This document shows, piece by piece, positions 9,485 to 17,849 of a stretch of DNA of 64,000 nucleotides. A program made the position numbers and the translations under genes. The first letter of the stretch is position 1. Every line of letters begins with the position of its first letter. The stretch comes from Bin80 sp965261255 (lineage in GTDB: Bacteria > Bacteroidota > Rhodothermia > Rhodothermales > Bin80). Below the pieces are notes generated by a model, which was not told where the DNA came from, ran no database searches, and worked only from the letters and a program-made list of their open reading frames with translations. The stretch spans positions 2,542,001 to 2,606,000 of the forward strand of contig CBDHCQ010000004.1 of assembly GCA_965261255.1 (NCBI GenBank). Reading direction: 5' to 3'.

Positions 9485-11637
9485 CAGCTACCTGTACCTA
9501 TCGCTTTGAACAGGTCGATCTGCACAGGGATTGTGTATGGATTTGACAGCGTGTGCATGCGAACAAAACCAGGGTCAGAGATTGTCTTGATCTGGTGTGC
9601 GTAGTCCTCAAAATCATAAAATTTTGCAAGTGTTCGAACCTCATCGGTGTTGTTTAGGTGCGCGACGAACCAGTTGTCGGTGTTCTTCAAAATTGCGGGC
9701 ATCACAGATGATGGCTCTTGGGTGGCAAGCACCATGCCAAGCCGGTACTTCGAACCTTCCTTTGCGGTACGGGCCCAAACGGTGCGCAGTTCGTCTTTTC
9801 CGCCAGCCGCTGGTAACAAGTTGTGAGCTTCTTCGAGGTAAACCATGATCGGCGGTGGTGGAATGATTCTGCCCTGATCGTCTAGCTTGGGCTCAACAAA
9901 ATCCTGTTTCTGGCGATTAAAGATTTCCCACAGGATGCGCTCTGCGGCTATTTGGTTTTGCTCGGGATCCCCGGTTGATTGATCGAAGATGACCAGTTTG
10001 CCTTCCCTGAGCGCTGCAACGATGTCGGCTGCGTAGTCCGAAGCCGCGTTTGGTGAGTGCTGTCTTTCAGCGCGGCGAAACTGGGCGACACCGTTGGGGT
10101 ATGCGTAGATTTCAAGGATATTGGTCAGCGCATCATCGGCCCAACGCCTGCCATTTTTCTTCGCGCTATATTGATTATCGAACTCAGAGTAACCGGCATT
10201 TGTGTCGGTCGTGAATTCCCGAAGCGCCTTGCATGCAGTTACAAAATCAGTCCAGGTCAGGGCGTCTTCGGCGAACAGTGACGCAGCGGATTTGATTTTA
10301 GATTTAGTTGAGGGATCCTTGCTGGCATTGTTTGCCATGGCGTTTCTAAGGTCGGCGCCAAACAGATTCTTGATGTTTACCTTTCGAGACGGCGGCCGAA
10401 GCCCGGCGGCCTGGAGAATTCCGCGATAGACAGTGATCAGCCGTCTAAAGCGAATTTCCTCACCTTTATCCGCGAAAGGTTTCGGGCATTCGATCAAAGT
10501 ATCGCGAAATCGGCGAACATATTTCGCTGTTGCACCGGTGAGTTCGCCATCGATTATCGTCTTGCCAACAAAAAGCTGTTCCAAGCCTGTGGCCAGTGAG
10601 TCTATGTCACCCCAGTTTGAAATGGAGGAACCGAAGAAGTTAATCTTGACGATCTTTCTTTCAGGGTCATTGGGGTGAGCATTCAGACCATAAGTTTCGG
10701 CTTCGTCATCGTAGTTGGCACCGTATATTTCCCGGTATGAGTTTTTTAGGGACCCGCCGTCTTGTATGTTCTCGTTTGCGTACTCACCGTTCGGATCGAA
10801 GATTAGCTGACCCACACGAAAATCCGGTTCTGATTTGCGAAGCAGGTAGATAGCGCGCGCAGTGATCTTCAAGGCATTGGATTTGCCGCCGCGGCTCATC
10901 CCGCCGTAAAATGTACGCCGAGCAATGAAGTCACGCGGATCGATTTCGACTGGCACATTGTCGACATCTTCTTTGACGCCGATCTCGCTTGAGGCAAAAC
11001 GCACGCGTCCTACCCTAACACGTGCATCAGTGTCTACTGTTGCAATTCGTTGGTAGTTGACTATCTTTGATAAGAGTGTGCCGGTCGGTTTGAACACTTT
11101 CATACCGCGGCCGGTATAGTAGTTGATCAAGTCGCCGCCAAAAACGAACTCATACTTACCCGTCTCTTCCGCCTTCATGCGGAAGGTTCCTAGCACCCGG
11201 CACCGATAGGCGCCGTATGATAGATTGTTCTTGGTCCACTCATCAAGGTGTCCTGGTGAGTCCCAAGTTTCCGAAGACTCAGTGGAGCGCATTCCAGCTT
11301 GAAATCGGAAGTGCTCCATCTCCCGCGCATTTGGCAGAGGCGCGTCACCGACAATCCTTAAAAGGACCAGGCAGGTATCCTCATCCTCGGCATCGTTGGC
11401 TTGCGCCTCTTCGAGGTTCATCCGCGTGGCTACGAGGAATGAACCATGTGGTAAGCCGCGAACCTTCTGGCGCAGATAGTCATGTACCAGCACCTGGGCT
11501 TCCCTGAAATTGATTGAAAGCAGTTCGCCCACAAGTGTTTGAAGGTCAACCAACCCCGCGATGTGACTACCTGCCGTGATGGAAGCGCGTTTTGCCTCTT
11601 CTTGTGCGATATCACTGAGCACGGTTTCTGCACGCAT
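9484..11637 (-). CDS. HerA-like hexameric ATPase / DNA translocase
   Basis: This 717-residue protein belongs to the HerA/FtsK superfamily and should form a DNA-translocating ring. The Walker A motif is GMSRGGKS (246-253) and the Walker B-like segment is VYLEEAH (599-605), followed by sensor-type LATQEPSSVMPAIL and the FVAHLNNTDE strand typical of HerA. The N-terminal 240 residues should contain a HAS-barrel-like domain (VRVGRVRFASSEIGV). A GGAG lies 9 bases before the ATG, inside the 3' end of a truncated upstream frame. Bacterial HerA homologues occur both in repair and in several antiphage systems paired with an effector; here the partners are a NurA-like nuclease and a methyltransferase. 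Confidence 0.86.
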   Translation of the reverse strand: MRAETVLSDIAQEEAKRASITAGSHIAGLVDLQTLVGELLSINFREAQVLVHDYLRQKVRGLPHGSFLVATRMNLEEAQANDAEDEDTCLVLLRIVGDAPLPNAREMEHFRFQAGMRSTESSETWDSPGHLDEWTKNNLSYGAYRCRVLGTFRMKAEETGKYEFVFGGDLINYYTGRGMKVFKPTGTLLSKIVNYQRIATVDTDARVRVGRVRFASSEIGVKEDVDNVPVEIDPRDFIARRTFYGGMSRGGKSNALKITARAIYLLRKSEPDFRVGQLIFDPNGEYANENIQDGGSLKNSYREIYGANYDDEAETYGLNAHPNDPERKIVKINFFGSSISNWGDIDSLATGLEQLFVGKTIIDGELTGATAKYVRRFRDTLIECPKPFADKGEEIRFRRLITVYRGILQAAGLRPPSRKVNIKNLFGADLRNAMANNASKDPSTKSKIKSAASLFAEDALTWTDFVTACKALREFTTDTNAGYSEFDNQYSAKKNGRRWADDALTNILEIYAYPNGVAQFRRAERQHSPNAASDYAADIVAALREGKLVIFDQSTGDPEQNQIAAERILWEIFNRQKQDFVEPKLDDQGRIIPPPPIMVYLEEAHNLLPAAGGKDELRTVWARTAKEGSKYRLGMVLATQEPSSVMPAILKNTDNWFVAHLNNTDEVRTLAKFYDFEDYAHQIKTISDPGFVRMHTLSNPYTIPVQIDLFKAIGTGS

Positions 11638-11640
11638 AAT

Positions 11641-11757
11641 CTATTGCTCCGCTTCTTCCTCGAAATTTAAGGTTATCCCATCAAATATTTTGGGTTTCAA
11701 ATCAATTGACAGCCGAGGAAAGACGATATTCGTCCGGTCCTGACACTTGCCATAAGA
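11641..11757 (-). pseudogene. 3' stub of a lost gene upstream of herA
   Basis: A frame of 38 codons ends with TAG at 11641, only 3 bp before the HerA-like ATG, with an in-frame TGA at 11758-11760 and no start codon. The last residues, RLSIDLKPKIFDGITLNFEE, have protein-like composition, and the spacing matches the tight packing of the operon. I read it as the C-terminal end of a fourth operon gene whose 5' part was lost. The family cannot be recognised from this much sequence. It could also be a chance open frame. Confidence 0.4.
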
Positions 11758-12653
11758 TCACTTGGTGCGCGACGTGACAAATGGACGGCCTCATAAATTC
11801 GCGGCAGGAGAGCTATGGGACTTCCGGCCATCACCATGCAGCAGAAAACTGTCGTAAATGCCCGTCTGGGCAGTCAGATGGTATATAATTGAGAATGTGT
11901 CTGGGATTGCAAACACGGCACGGCAAAAGCGCCACAAAAACAGACAGATAGCCTCATGCACGGCACTGTGGCCTGTCGTGCGGCACGGTGAAACAGCAAC
12001 AATAACAGCACCTTGAATCGCAATTGTGCTGGGCCTTTTGTCTTGCGCTCCATTTGTTGTTGCGCCGCTCGTCTGTGCCCATCATTGCGGGCACACCATG
12101 CGGCTCGACAATCCACCCCGGAGTGCGACCGGCCGGATCATGGTCGGTCAACGCTTCATGCGCCGGTAACAGACTGTTTGCAGTGTATTGTGCGTGCGGT
12201 GTGGGAGTATCTGACATGCTGATCTGATGCAGACCGGCCAGCGGTCCCGATGCAGAAGATCGAGCGTCAAAATGTGCGGCAAAGAGGGTACACAGCGCCA
12301 GTCGCCGTGCACCGGACCAGCCACTGTGCGGGCTGCCATGCTGCACCCGGTCTGCAATTCGGATGCACCCGGAGTGCAGAGCCGGTGCGCCGAACGCGCC
12401 ACATAGTGGCGTGTCTCACGCGGATCGCCTGCACCCTCAGAACGCCCCATGGCCCTGACCCAGCGCTCGGGGAATCCGAAACACTGCACGGCTTCAGTAA
12501 TCTGAGTTCCGGTCTCGGCTCCCGGAGGGGCTGCAATCGTGCGCGGGGATATCAGCCTCCGCGGTGGGAGGACCGGTGCAGCCGGATAGTGCAAATAATG
12601 TCAAGCCAGCGGTGATGAAATATGACCGGAAAGAGCATCAGCCAACCTGCTGC

Positions 12654-12739
12654 GACCAAAAAGAAGCGCCTGCCGCGGGGCGAAGGACGGGCAAGCTGGC
12701 GTCGCCTGCGGGGCGCACGGCGGACGCTTCTTTTGGTCC
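12654..12739. repeat. Imperfect inverted repeat, about 22-bp arms
   Basis: The left arm (12654-12675, beginning GACCAAAAAGAAGCG) and the right arm (12719-12739, ending CGCTTCTTTTGGTC) are reverse complements with one inserted base and a few mismatches, around a 43-base GC-rich centre. The outer part of the arms pairs best. It could be a transposon end or a long hairpin. No coding role is apparent. Confidence 0.6.
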
Positions 12740-12764
12740 GAATGGGCCGGTGCAACGCACTGAC

Positions 12765-12807
12765 CGGAGCATGAAGGCTGCCCGTGAGGAGCAGGCTTCA
12801 TGCTCCG
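12765..12807. repeat. Perfect inverted repeat, 12-bp arms
   Basis: CGGAGCATGAAG (12765-12776) is followed after 19 bases by its exact reverse complement CTTCATGCTCCG (12796-12807). No T-tract follows on either strand, so it is not an obvious terminator. It lies 25 bases after the other inverted repeat and just before the recombinase remnant, so it may belong to a mobile-element end or recombination site. Confidence 0.6.
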
Positions 12808-12831
12808 CAATCACTGGAAGGGGCTCCCCTT

Positions 12832-13214
12832 AAGCGGGGACCGGCTGAAGTCCGTGCAGACTATCAGCGGCCCGCTGCGCATGAGCGGCTGGAAGCGATA
12901 CTCGGGGATGTACTAGAGCGCCGCAAGGCCAGCACGGACAGCTCTGAACCCCCACCATAACTCCGCAGATGATCGAAATATTCTTTACCGCTGCACACGA
13001 GAAGATCAAGCTCAAAGACGGTGGCTATCGCCTCGACCAGCCGCGTGCGTTAGCCCAGCGGGTCGAGGTTGGCGGCACGCGAGTGCGCATCATCGGACCA
13101 AAGAGCGGACTGCTCAGCGGGCTAAGAGCCACAACCGGCAAATCCCCGGCGGCAATCGGCGTTCTCAGTTCTGTACCGAAGTGGCGGAGGGGGAGGGATT
13201 CGAACCCCCGGTAG
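12832..13214 (+). pseudogene. C-terminal remnant of a large serine recombinase (integrase) ending in tRNA-Ser
   Basis: From about 12954 the plus strand reads TITPQMIEIFF, then AHEKIKLKDGGYRL, then ALAQRVEVGGTRVRIIGPKS and AIGVLSSVPKWR. This resembles the C-terminal end of large serine recombinases (the ITPE..., RIxGxKS and GVxSxVPKWR pattern), which commonly read into the tRNA-Ser gene they target. Upstream, frame 12832-12957 is open one phase away (RLEAILGDVLERR) and meets it in a run of Cs at 12948-12956, which suggests a frameshift. The resolvase catalytic and zinc domains are absent. The last ten codons (from WRRGRDSNPR) lie inside the tRNA. The recombinase assignment rests on remembered family tails, without an alignment. 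Confidence 0.5.
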
Positions 13215-13270
13215 ACAGCGCCTACAATGGTTTTCGAGACCACCCCGTTCGACCACTCCGGCACCCCTCC
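13182..13270 (-). tRNA. tRNA-Ser (anticodon CGA)
   Basis: On the minus strand the acceptor stem GGAGGGG pairs perfectly with CCCCTCC near the 3' end, followed by discriminator G and an encoded CCA (13182-13184). The anticodon stem GTGGT/ACCAT encloses the loop CTCGAAA, giving anticodon CGA (reads UCG). A long variable arm, as expected for tRNA-Ser, precedes the GGGGGTTCGAATCCCTC T-arm. The 3' end points toward the recombinase remnant and the herA operon, which is the geometry of an integration site. Confidence 0.95.
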
Positions 13271-13545
13271 GGCTCCGTGTGAACGAGCAGGAAAAGTAGT
13301 TTGTTCGTACCGCTGCTCCGGTCATCGTACGCCCCGAGTTTGGTCTATAGGCATGACCGCACGGAGTATGGCTGTATTCCAAACTTTGTCAAGTCGCGTT
13401 TTATGCCTCCGCAGTGATGATAAGTCGTGCGCCTCCTGAGATCATTCCTCACAGCCTTGGAATTCTCGGGCAGTCCTATCCTAAAATACCATTCGAGAAC
13501 CCCATCCCTGACCGGAAGCTTATTGCAATTCCCGGACGAATGCAA

Positions 13546-16380
13546 CTATGTCAGCCGAGGTGCAGGCACCATATCGTAGATCAACTCAGGGGCGTTACGC
13601 AGAGCCGCATCCAGATTTTCCGGTCGGCGTCCCCCGGCGCTTGCAAATTCCGGTTTACCACCCCCGCCACCACCAATCTGGCGTGCCAATTGGTTAACAA
13701 TAGCCCCTGCTTTCACGCCCTTGCGTAACAGGTCGTCCGTAACAACCGCTACCAGATAAGCTTTTTGCCCTCCTGGATCACATGTACCTATGACGCCCAC
13801 GCTGGAAGGGCTGAGTCGGAGGCGAAGCTCCTGCCCCAGTGACCTCAGCATCGCCATATCGGTATCGTCAACGCGCCCAGCGACCACATTGACCCCATTC
13901 AAGACAAACACATTATCCAGTAGTCTATCTAACTGGACTGCAAGACGTGCGTGGCGAATCTGCTCTAGCTCCTTCTGCAGTGAGCGGTTCGTTTCCAGAA
14001 GCTCTGCTACAGATTCTTCAACGGGGCGTTTCGATCCCTTGAACTGCCTCCTGGTGCGCGTGAGCATTTCCCGCTCCTGCGTAACCAAATCAACAGCATC
14101 TATCCCCGTGATGGCCTCTACGCGACGAATACCCGCAGCAACAGATCCTTCAGATTGCAGGAGAAAAAGCCCGATCTCGCCGGTTGCGCTAACATGTGTG
14201 CCCCCGCATAACTCCACAGAAAAATCAGGATCAAAGGTAACCACACGGACGAAATCCCCATACTTCTCACCAAAGAGCGCCGTAGCCCCGCGTGCCAGTG
14301 CCTCCATGTACGGCACATCGTCCTCGATTTCTGCAATAATATTCCGCTGTACCTGCTCATTGACACGATTCTGAACGTGTCTCAGGTCCTCTGGACTGAC
14401 TCGTTCGTAATGACTGAAATCAAACCGCAAATGCCCCGGTGCCACAAGTGAACCCTTCTGCTCAACTCCAGGCCCAAGCGTCTCTCTCAGAGCTGCGTGC
14501 ATCAAGTGTGTTGCTGTGTGATGTTTCGCAATGCGCTGCCGGCGCCCTTGATCCACACTGGCGGTAACCTCGCACTCCAGACTGGACGGAAAACGTTCAA
14601 CCTTATGCAAAATCTGATCTTGCCAAACCTGGGTGTCTATTACAGTAATCACCTCACCATCAAAATTGAGCGTACCCGTGTCTCCAACCTGCCCCCCGCT
14701 TTCAGCATAGAATGGAGTGCCATCCAGTACAATAACTCCTGCATCCACATCGGACCCGATAACACGCGCACCTTCCAGTGTTGTCACTTCGTAACCAACA
14801 AACCGCGTCCTTGCACCTGATTGCTGCTCCTGAGTTCTGATAACTCCATCCGGCTGGCCGACAGATAATGTCGTCTGAGCACTCGCACTGCGTGCGCGGT
14901 GCTTCTGCTCTGCCATCAGTTCTTCAAACCTGGGCATATCCACACGGCGACCGTGTTCACGCGCCATTAATTGCGTGAGGTCAATTGGAAAACCGTAAGT
15001 ATCATGCAGTAAAAACGCAATCTCCCCAGGTATCCGGCTCAATCGGGCTACCGAGATAAACGACTGTAAGCTGTCGGTACCGGTCGTGTAGGCTTTTCTC
15101 AACAGATCCTGGATAAACACATCCACCTGTAAGCCCTCAATACAGTCCTCCCAATCACTTGAGGATAGTTTACCTATGTACGTACAAACCGAATCAAACA
15201 GTTTCAGCCCACGCCCTAACGTTCGCAGAAAAGCTCGTTCCTCTCCCCGGATACTCTCGATAATGAATGAGGACTTTTCGCCCAGGTTCGGTGAAATTTC
15301 TCCAAGCGATTTTATGACCTCCGGCACTAAACGACACAGAAATGGCTCCCTAAGATTAAGCGTGGTATACCCGTAACGAACTGCCCGGCGCAAAATTCTG
15401 CGAATGACGTATCCCCGTCCCACATTACCCGGGGTTACTCCATCTGCAATAGCCACCGCGATGGCACGGATATGATCCACTACAACCCGCATAGCTATCC
15501 GGATACAGTCCGAGTCCAGGTTGGGATCTATGTCGTCATACCCTCGGATACCGGCGACCGGCGTTAATCGGGCCACTTCACTCAAAAGGTCGGTGAAAGC
15601 ATCCGTATCATAGGTGCTTATCTTGCCCTGCATAATGGCCGTAAGGCGCTCCAGCCCCATACCCGTATCTACATGGCACTCCGCCAAGGGCACAAGCCCA
15701 TGATCTACTTGCGCATCATACTGAATAAATACCAGATTCCACAACTCAATTACTGTGGGGAGGTCCTTGTTTACGCATTCGTTCCCGGGAATCTGCTCAC
15801 GCTGTTCCTCCGAACGAAGGTCAATGTGGATTTCTGAGCAAGGACCACACGGCCCTGTTTCCCCCATCATCCAGAAATTATCCTTGGAGTTGCCATATAA
15901 AACATGCTCTCTCGGTAAATAGCGTCTCCACAGGTCTGCGGCTTCCTCGTCTGAAGGCAAGCCCAAGTCATCGTCCCCAGCGTGTACCGTTGCATAAAGC
16001 CGATCTGCAGGCAGCCCCCACCGCTCTACAAGAAGTTCCCAAGCCAAGTCAATTGCCTCTCTCTTGAAGTAATCACCAAAGCTCCAGTTACCCAGCATTT
16101 CGAAGAAGGTGTGGTGATATGTATCGTGCCCCACTTCTTCGAGATCGTTGTGCTTACCAGATACTCGAAGGCATTTTTGCGTATCTGCGGCTCGGACATA
16201 TGACCGTGTCTCTTCCCCCAAGAAGATGTCCTTGAACTGGGCCATGCCCGAGTTGATGAACAGCAGCGTGGGATCATCCAAGGGTACAAGAGAGGCACTA
16301 GGAACAATCGTATGCCCCTTTTCCTCGAAGAACTCTAGGAATTCCTTCCTTACCTGGGATATACTGCGATTTTTTACCAT
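13546..16380 (-). CDS. alaS: Alanine--tRNA ligase
   Basis: It charges tRNA-Ala in the cytoplasm and edits Ser/Gly mischarging. The class II catalytic domain occupies roughly the first 460 residues (FINSGMAQFKDIFLG, the GETGPCGPCSEI segment, GMGLERL). The editing domain has the zinc-site motifs HTATHLMHAAL and CGGTHV. The C-terminal C-Ala domain has the glycine-rich QIGGGGGGKPEFASAGG end. At 944 residues it is longer than the usual ~875. It is monocistronic, with 181 bp to the divergent DUF4097 gene and 275 bp to the downstream tRNA-Ser. Confidence 0.97.
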   Translation of the reverse strand: MVKNRSISQVRKEFLEFFEEKGHTIVPSASLVPLDDPTLLFINSGMAQFKDIFLGEETRSYVRAADTQKCLRVSGKHNDLEEVGHDTYHHTFFEMLGNWSFGDYFKREAIDLAWELLVERWGLPADRLYATVHAGDDDLGLPSDEEAADLWRRYLPREHVLYGNSKDNFWMMGETGPCGPCSEIHIDLRSEEQREQIPGNECVNKDLPTVIELWNLVFIQYDAQVDHGLVPLAECHVDTGMGLERLTAIMQGKISTYDTDAFTDLLSEVARLTPVAGIRGYDDIDPNLDSDCIRIAMRVVVDHIRAIAVAIADGVTPGNVGRGYVIRRILRRAVRYGYTTLNLREPFLCRLVPEVIKSLGEISPNLGEKSSFIIESIRGEERAFLRTLGRGLKLFDSVCTYIGKLSSSDWEDCIEGLQVDVFIQDLLRKAYTTGTDSLQSFISVARLSRIPGEIAFLLHDTYGFPIDLTQLMAREHGRRVDMPRFEELMAEQKHRARSASAQTTLSVGQPDGVIRTQEQQSGARTRFVGYEVTTLEGARVIGSDVDAGVIVLDGTPFYAESGGQVGDTGTLNFDGEVITVIDTQVWQDQILHKVERFPSSLECEVTASVDQGRRQRIAKHHTATHLMHAALRETLGPGVEQKGSLVAPGHLRFDFSHYERVSPEDLRHVQNRVNEQVQRNIIAEIEDDVPYMEALARGATALFGEKYGDFVRVVTFDPDFSVELCGGTHVSATGEIGLFLLQSEGSVAAGIRRVEAITGIDAVDLVTQEREMLTRTRRQFKGSKRPVEESVAELLETNRSLQKELEQIRHARLAVQLDRLLDNVFVLNGVNVVAGRVDDTDMAMLRSLGQELRLRLSPSSVGVIGTCDPGGQKAYLVAVVTDDLLRKGVKAGAIVNQLARQIGGGGGGKPEFASAGGRRPENLDAALRNAPELIYDMVPAPRLT

Positions 16381-16561
16381 TAAGGTGGATCATATCATAT
16401 CCTTTGTGGAACGATTGATCAATGGATCTTGTGCCTGCATGCGTGGTGCTTCCACCAAACTTGGAAATTCTTGCATTTATAACACGAACTGTAACATCGG
16501 TCCACAACCGTACGTAGGCAAATCTAGTCCGTCAAAAACCGAAACCAGTTGGAATATCGTC

Positions 16562-17611
16562 ATGCGCTCATACCTGAAACCCATCCCCTTTGCTGTACTG
16601 CTACTTATCGCTGCCCCAGTCGGTGCGCAGGTCCAGCTTACGCCGATCAGCGAAAGTTTTTCTGCCAACCAAGTCGAAAACCTCATGCTCAGCGTAGTAG
16701 ATGCTGATGTGACCGTAAACACATCCAATGCATCCAACGTGACTGTTAATGTCACCGTTGACGGCCGTGACCGCGATAAAGCAATGGAGTACTATGAAAA
16801 ACAAAATTTCAGTGTTTCCCTTGAAGGTGGAACATTGCATATCATCTCAGAACCGGAAAAAAACTACGGGGAATCCAATAATTGGCGCAACGCGATAGGT
16901 ATTCATGTCTTGATTAACATGCCGACTGATGTGCCTTCGAGTATCCGCACCTCCGATGGCAACTTGGGTATTGAAGAGTTGACCTCTGGTGCAAAGATCA
17001 AAACCAGTGATGGCGATATAGAGATTGGGCAAATCTCGGGAGGAGACATTTTAATCCAAACCTCAGATGGTAATATCGCGGCTGACTTGCTCCAAGGACC
17101 ATCTGTCTCCATCAAGACAAGCGATGGTGATCTCATGCTCGGAGAACTCATCGGAGATACCATTCGCGCCCAAACCTCCGACGGAGACATAAACATCGAA
17201 ATTGTATCTGGGGAGTTTGAGGCGAGAACCTCAGATGGTGATCTCAGCATACGTGATCTGACATCTTCGCGTGCTGTGGCGCAAACTTCGGACGGCGACA
17301 TCAGGGTTGGCAACGTCACAGGGAGTCTTACGGTCCGTACCAGCGACGGAGATGTAGAACTTGAACTGGCTGATCCAAGAGATATATCCGTATCCGTTGG
17401 CGATGGCGATGCGCTTGTTTCGATACCCGCCGACATCTCGACGACACTTGATGTGAGAACAAGTGATGGCGATGTGGAGATGGATGCATTCTCGAATTTC
17501 TCGGGTAATATTGCAAATTCGAGAGTTACCGGCGACCTTAATGGCGGTGGACCGACGATTCGCGTGCGTACATCTGATGGGGATGCGGTAATGCGAAGTC
17601 TCCGGCGTTAA
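16562..17611 (+). CDS. Exported DUF4097-type beta-repeat protein with TSDGD repeats
   Basis: This is a 349-residue secreted protein. The ATG at 16562 opens a normal signal peptide (MRSYLKPIPFAVLLLIAAPVG, cleavage near GAQ); the same frame is open further upstream but antisense to alaS. From about residue 135 to the end there are ten copies of a TSDG[DN] turn, plus one degenerate GDGD copy, spaced about 18-20 residues apart with hydrophobic strands between. This is the DUF4097 pattern expected to fold as a right-handed beta-helix or stacked sheet. The family is described as adhesin-like, but function here is unknown. It is divergent from alaS. Confidence 0.85.
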   Translation: MRSYLKPIPFAVLLLIAAPVGAQVQLTPISESFSANQVENLMLSVVDADVTVNTSNASNVTVNVTVDGRDRDKAMEYYEKQNFSVSLEGGTLHIISEPEKNYGESNNWRNAIGIHVLINMPTDVPSSIRTSDGNLGIEELTSGAKIKTSDGDIEIGQISGGDILIQTSDGNIAADLLQGPSVSIKTSDGDLMLGELIGDTIRAQTSDGDINIEIVSGEFEARTSDGDLSIRDLTSSRAVAQTSDGDIRVGNVTGSLTVRTSDGDVELELADPRDISVSVGDGDALVSIPADISTTLDVRTSDGDVEMDAFSNFSGNIANSRVTGDLNGGGPTIRVRTSDGDAVMRSLRR

Positions 17612-17693
17612 GACACTGCGCATGTCGCGCGTTTCAGTTAACCAGGTATTGGTCCCGGCCTGATTTCTGCTGAGCTGGAACGAGTTTTTCGGG

Positions 17694-17722
17694 AGCCTCC
17701 ACTGTGATGACAAAGTGAGGCT
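17694..17722. terminator. Stem-loop between convergent genes
   Basis: AGCCTCCACT and AGTGAGGCT pair with one bulged base around a ten-base loop, in the 238-bp space between the convergent DUF4097 and RND genes. No T-run follows on either strand, so it may be only a weak or factor-assisted terminator. Confidence 0.3.
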
Positions 17723-17849
17723 GCGCCCTCTGCGGGATTCTGTGCGATATGGCTCCTCTGAATCTAATAGGTGGCCTGTCGTTGAGCTCTGCTTCCAAGG
17801 TTAATCCAGTTCGCTGAGCAGGTACAGATAAACGCTGCCTAGGACTGGA

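Larger units (their letters stand above)
11758..12831. other. Gene-poor, GC-rich stretch of probable mobile-element debris
   Basis: About 1.1 kb lies between the herA operon and the recombinase remnant. Frames up to about 150 codons are open on both strands, but they are low in complexity, rich in Arg, Pro, Cys and His, and overlap one another, as expected in GC-rich non-coding DNA. The composition is visibly richer in GC than the flanks. Around 12600-12640 the sequence has a GCGGTGATGAAATATGACC stretch that reminds me of terminal repeats of IS21-like elements; this is a weak resemblance from memory. Two inverted repeats (listed separately) lie at its right end. No complete transposase is visible. 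Confidence 0.4.

Noticed and set aside
11954..12615. Several 80-150 codon frames on both strands
   Set aside because: They overlap each other, are rich in Arg, Pro, Cys and His, and show no family motif; open frames are expected in GC-rich non-coding DNA.
13185..13214. Protein-like WRRGRDSNPR at the end of the recombinase fragment
   Set aside because: These codons are the tRNA-Ser sequence itself and carry no evidence of coding; only the part before them was used.
13365..13391. TTGACA and CATACT boxes upstream of tRNA-Ser on the minus strand
   Set aside because: The spacer is only 15 bp and the distance to the tRNA is about 95 bp; the consensus for this lineage is uncertain, so it was not listed as a promoter.
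16148..16561. Upstream extension of the DUF4097 frame
   Set aside because: It is antisense to alaS for most of its length and hides the clear signal peptide that starts at 16562.
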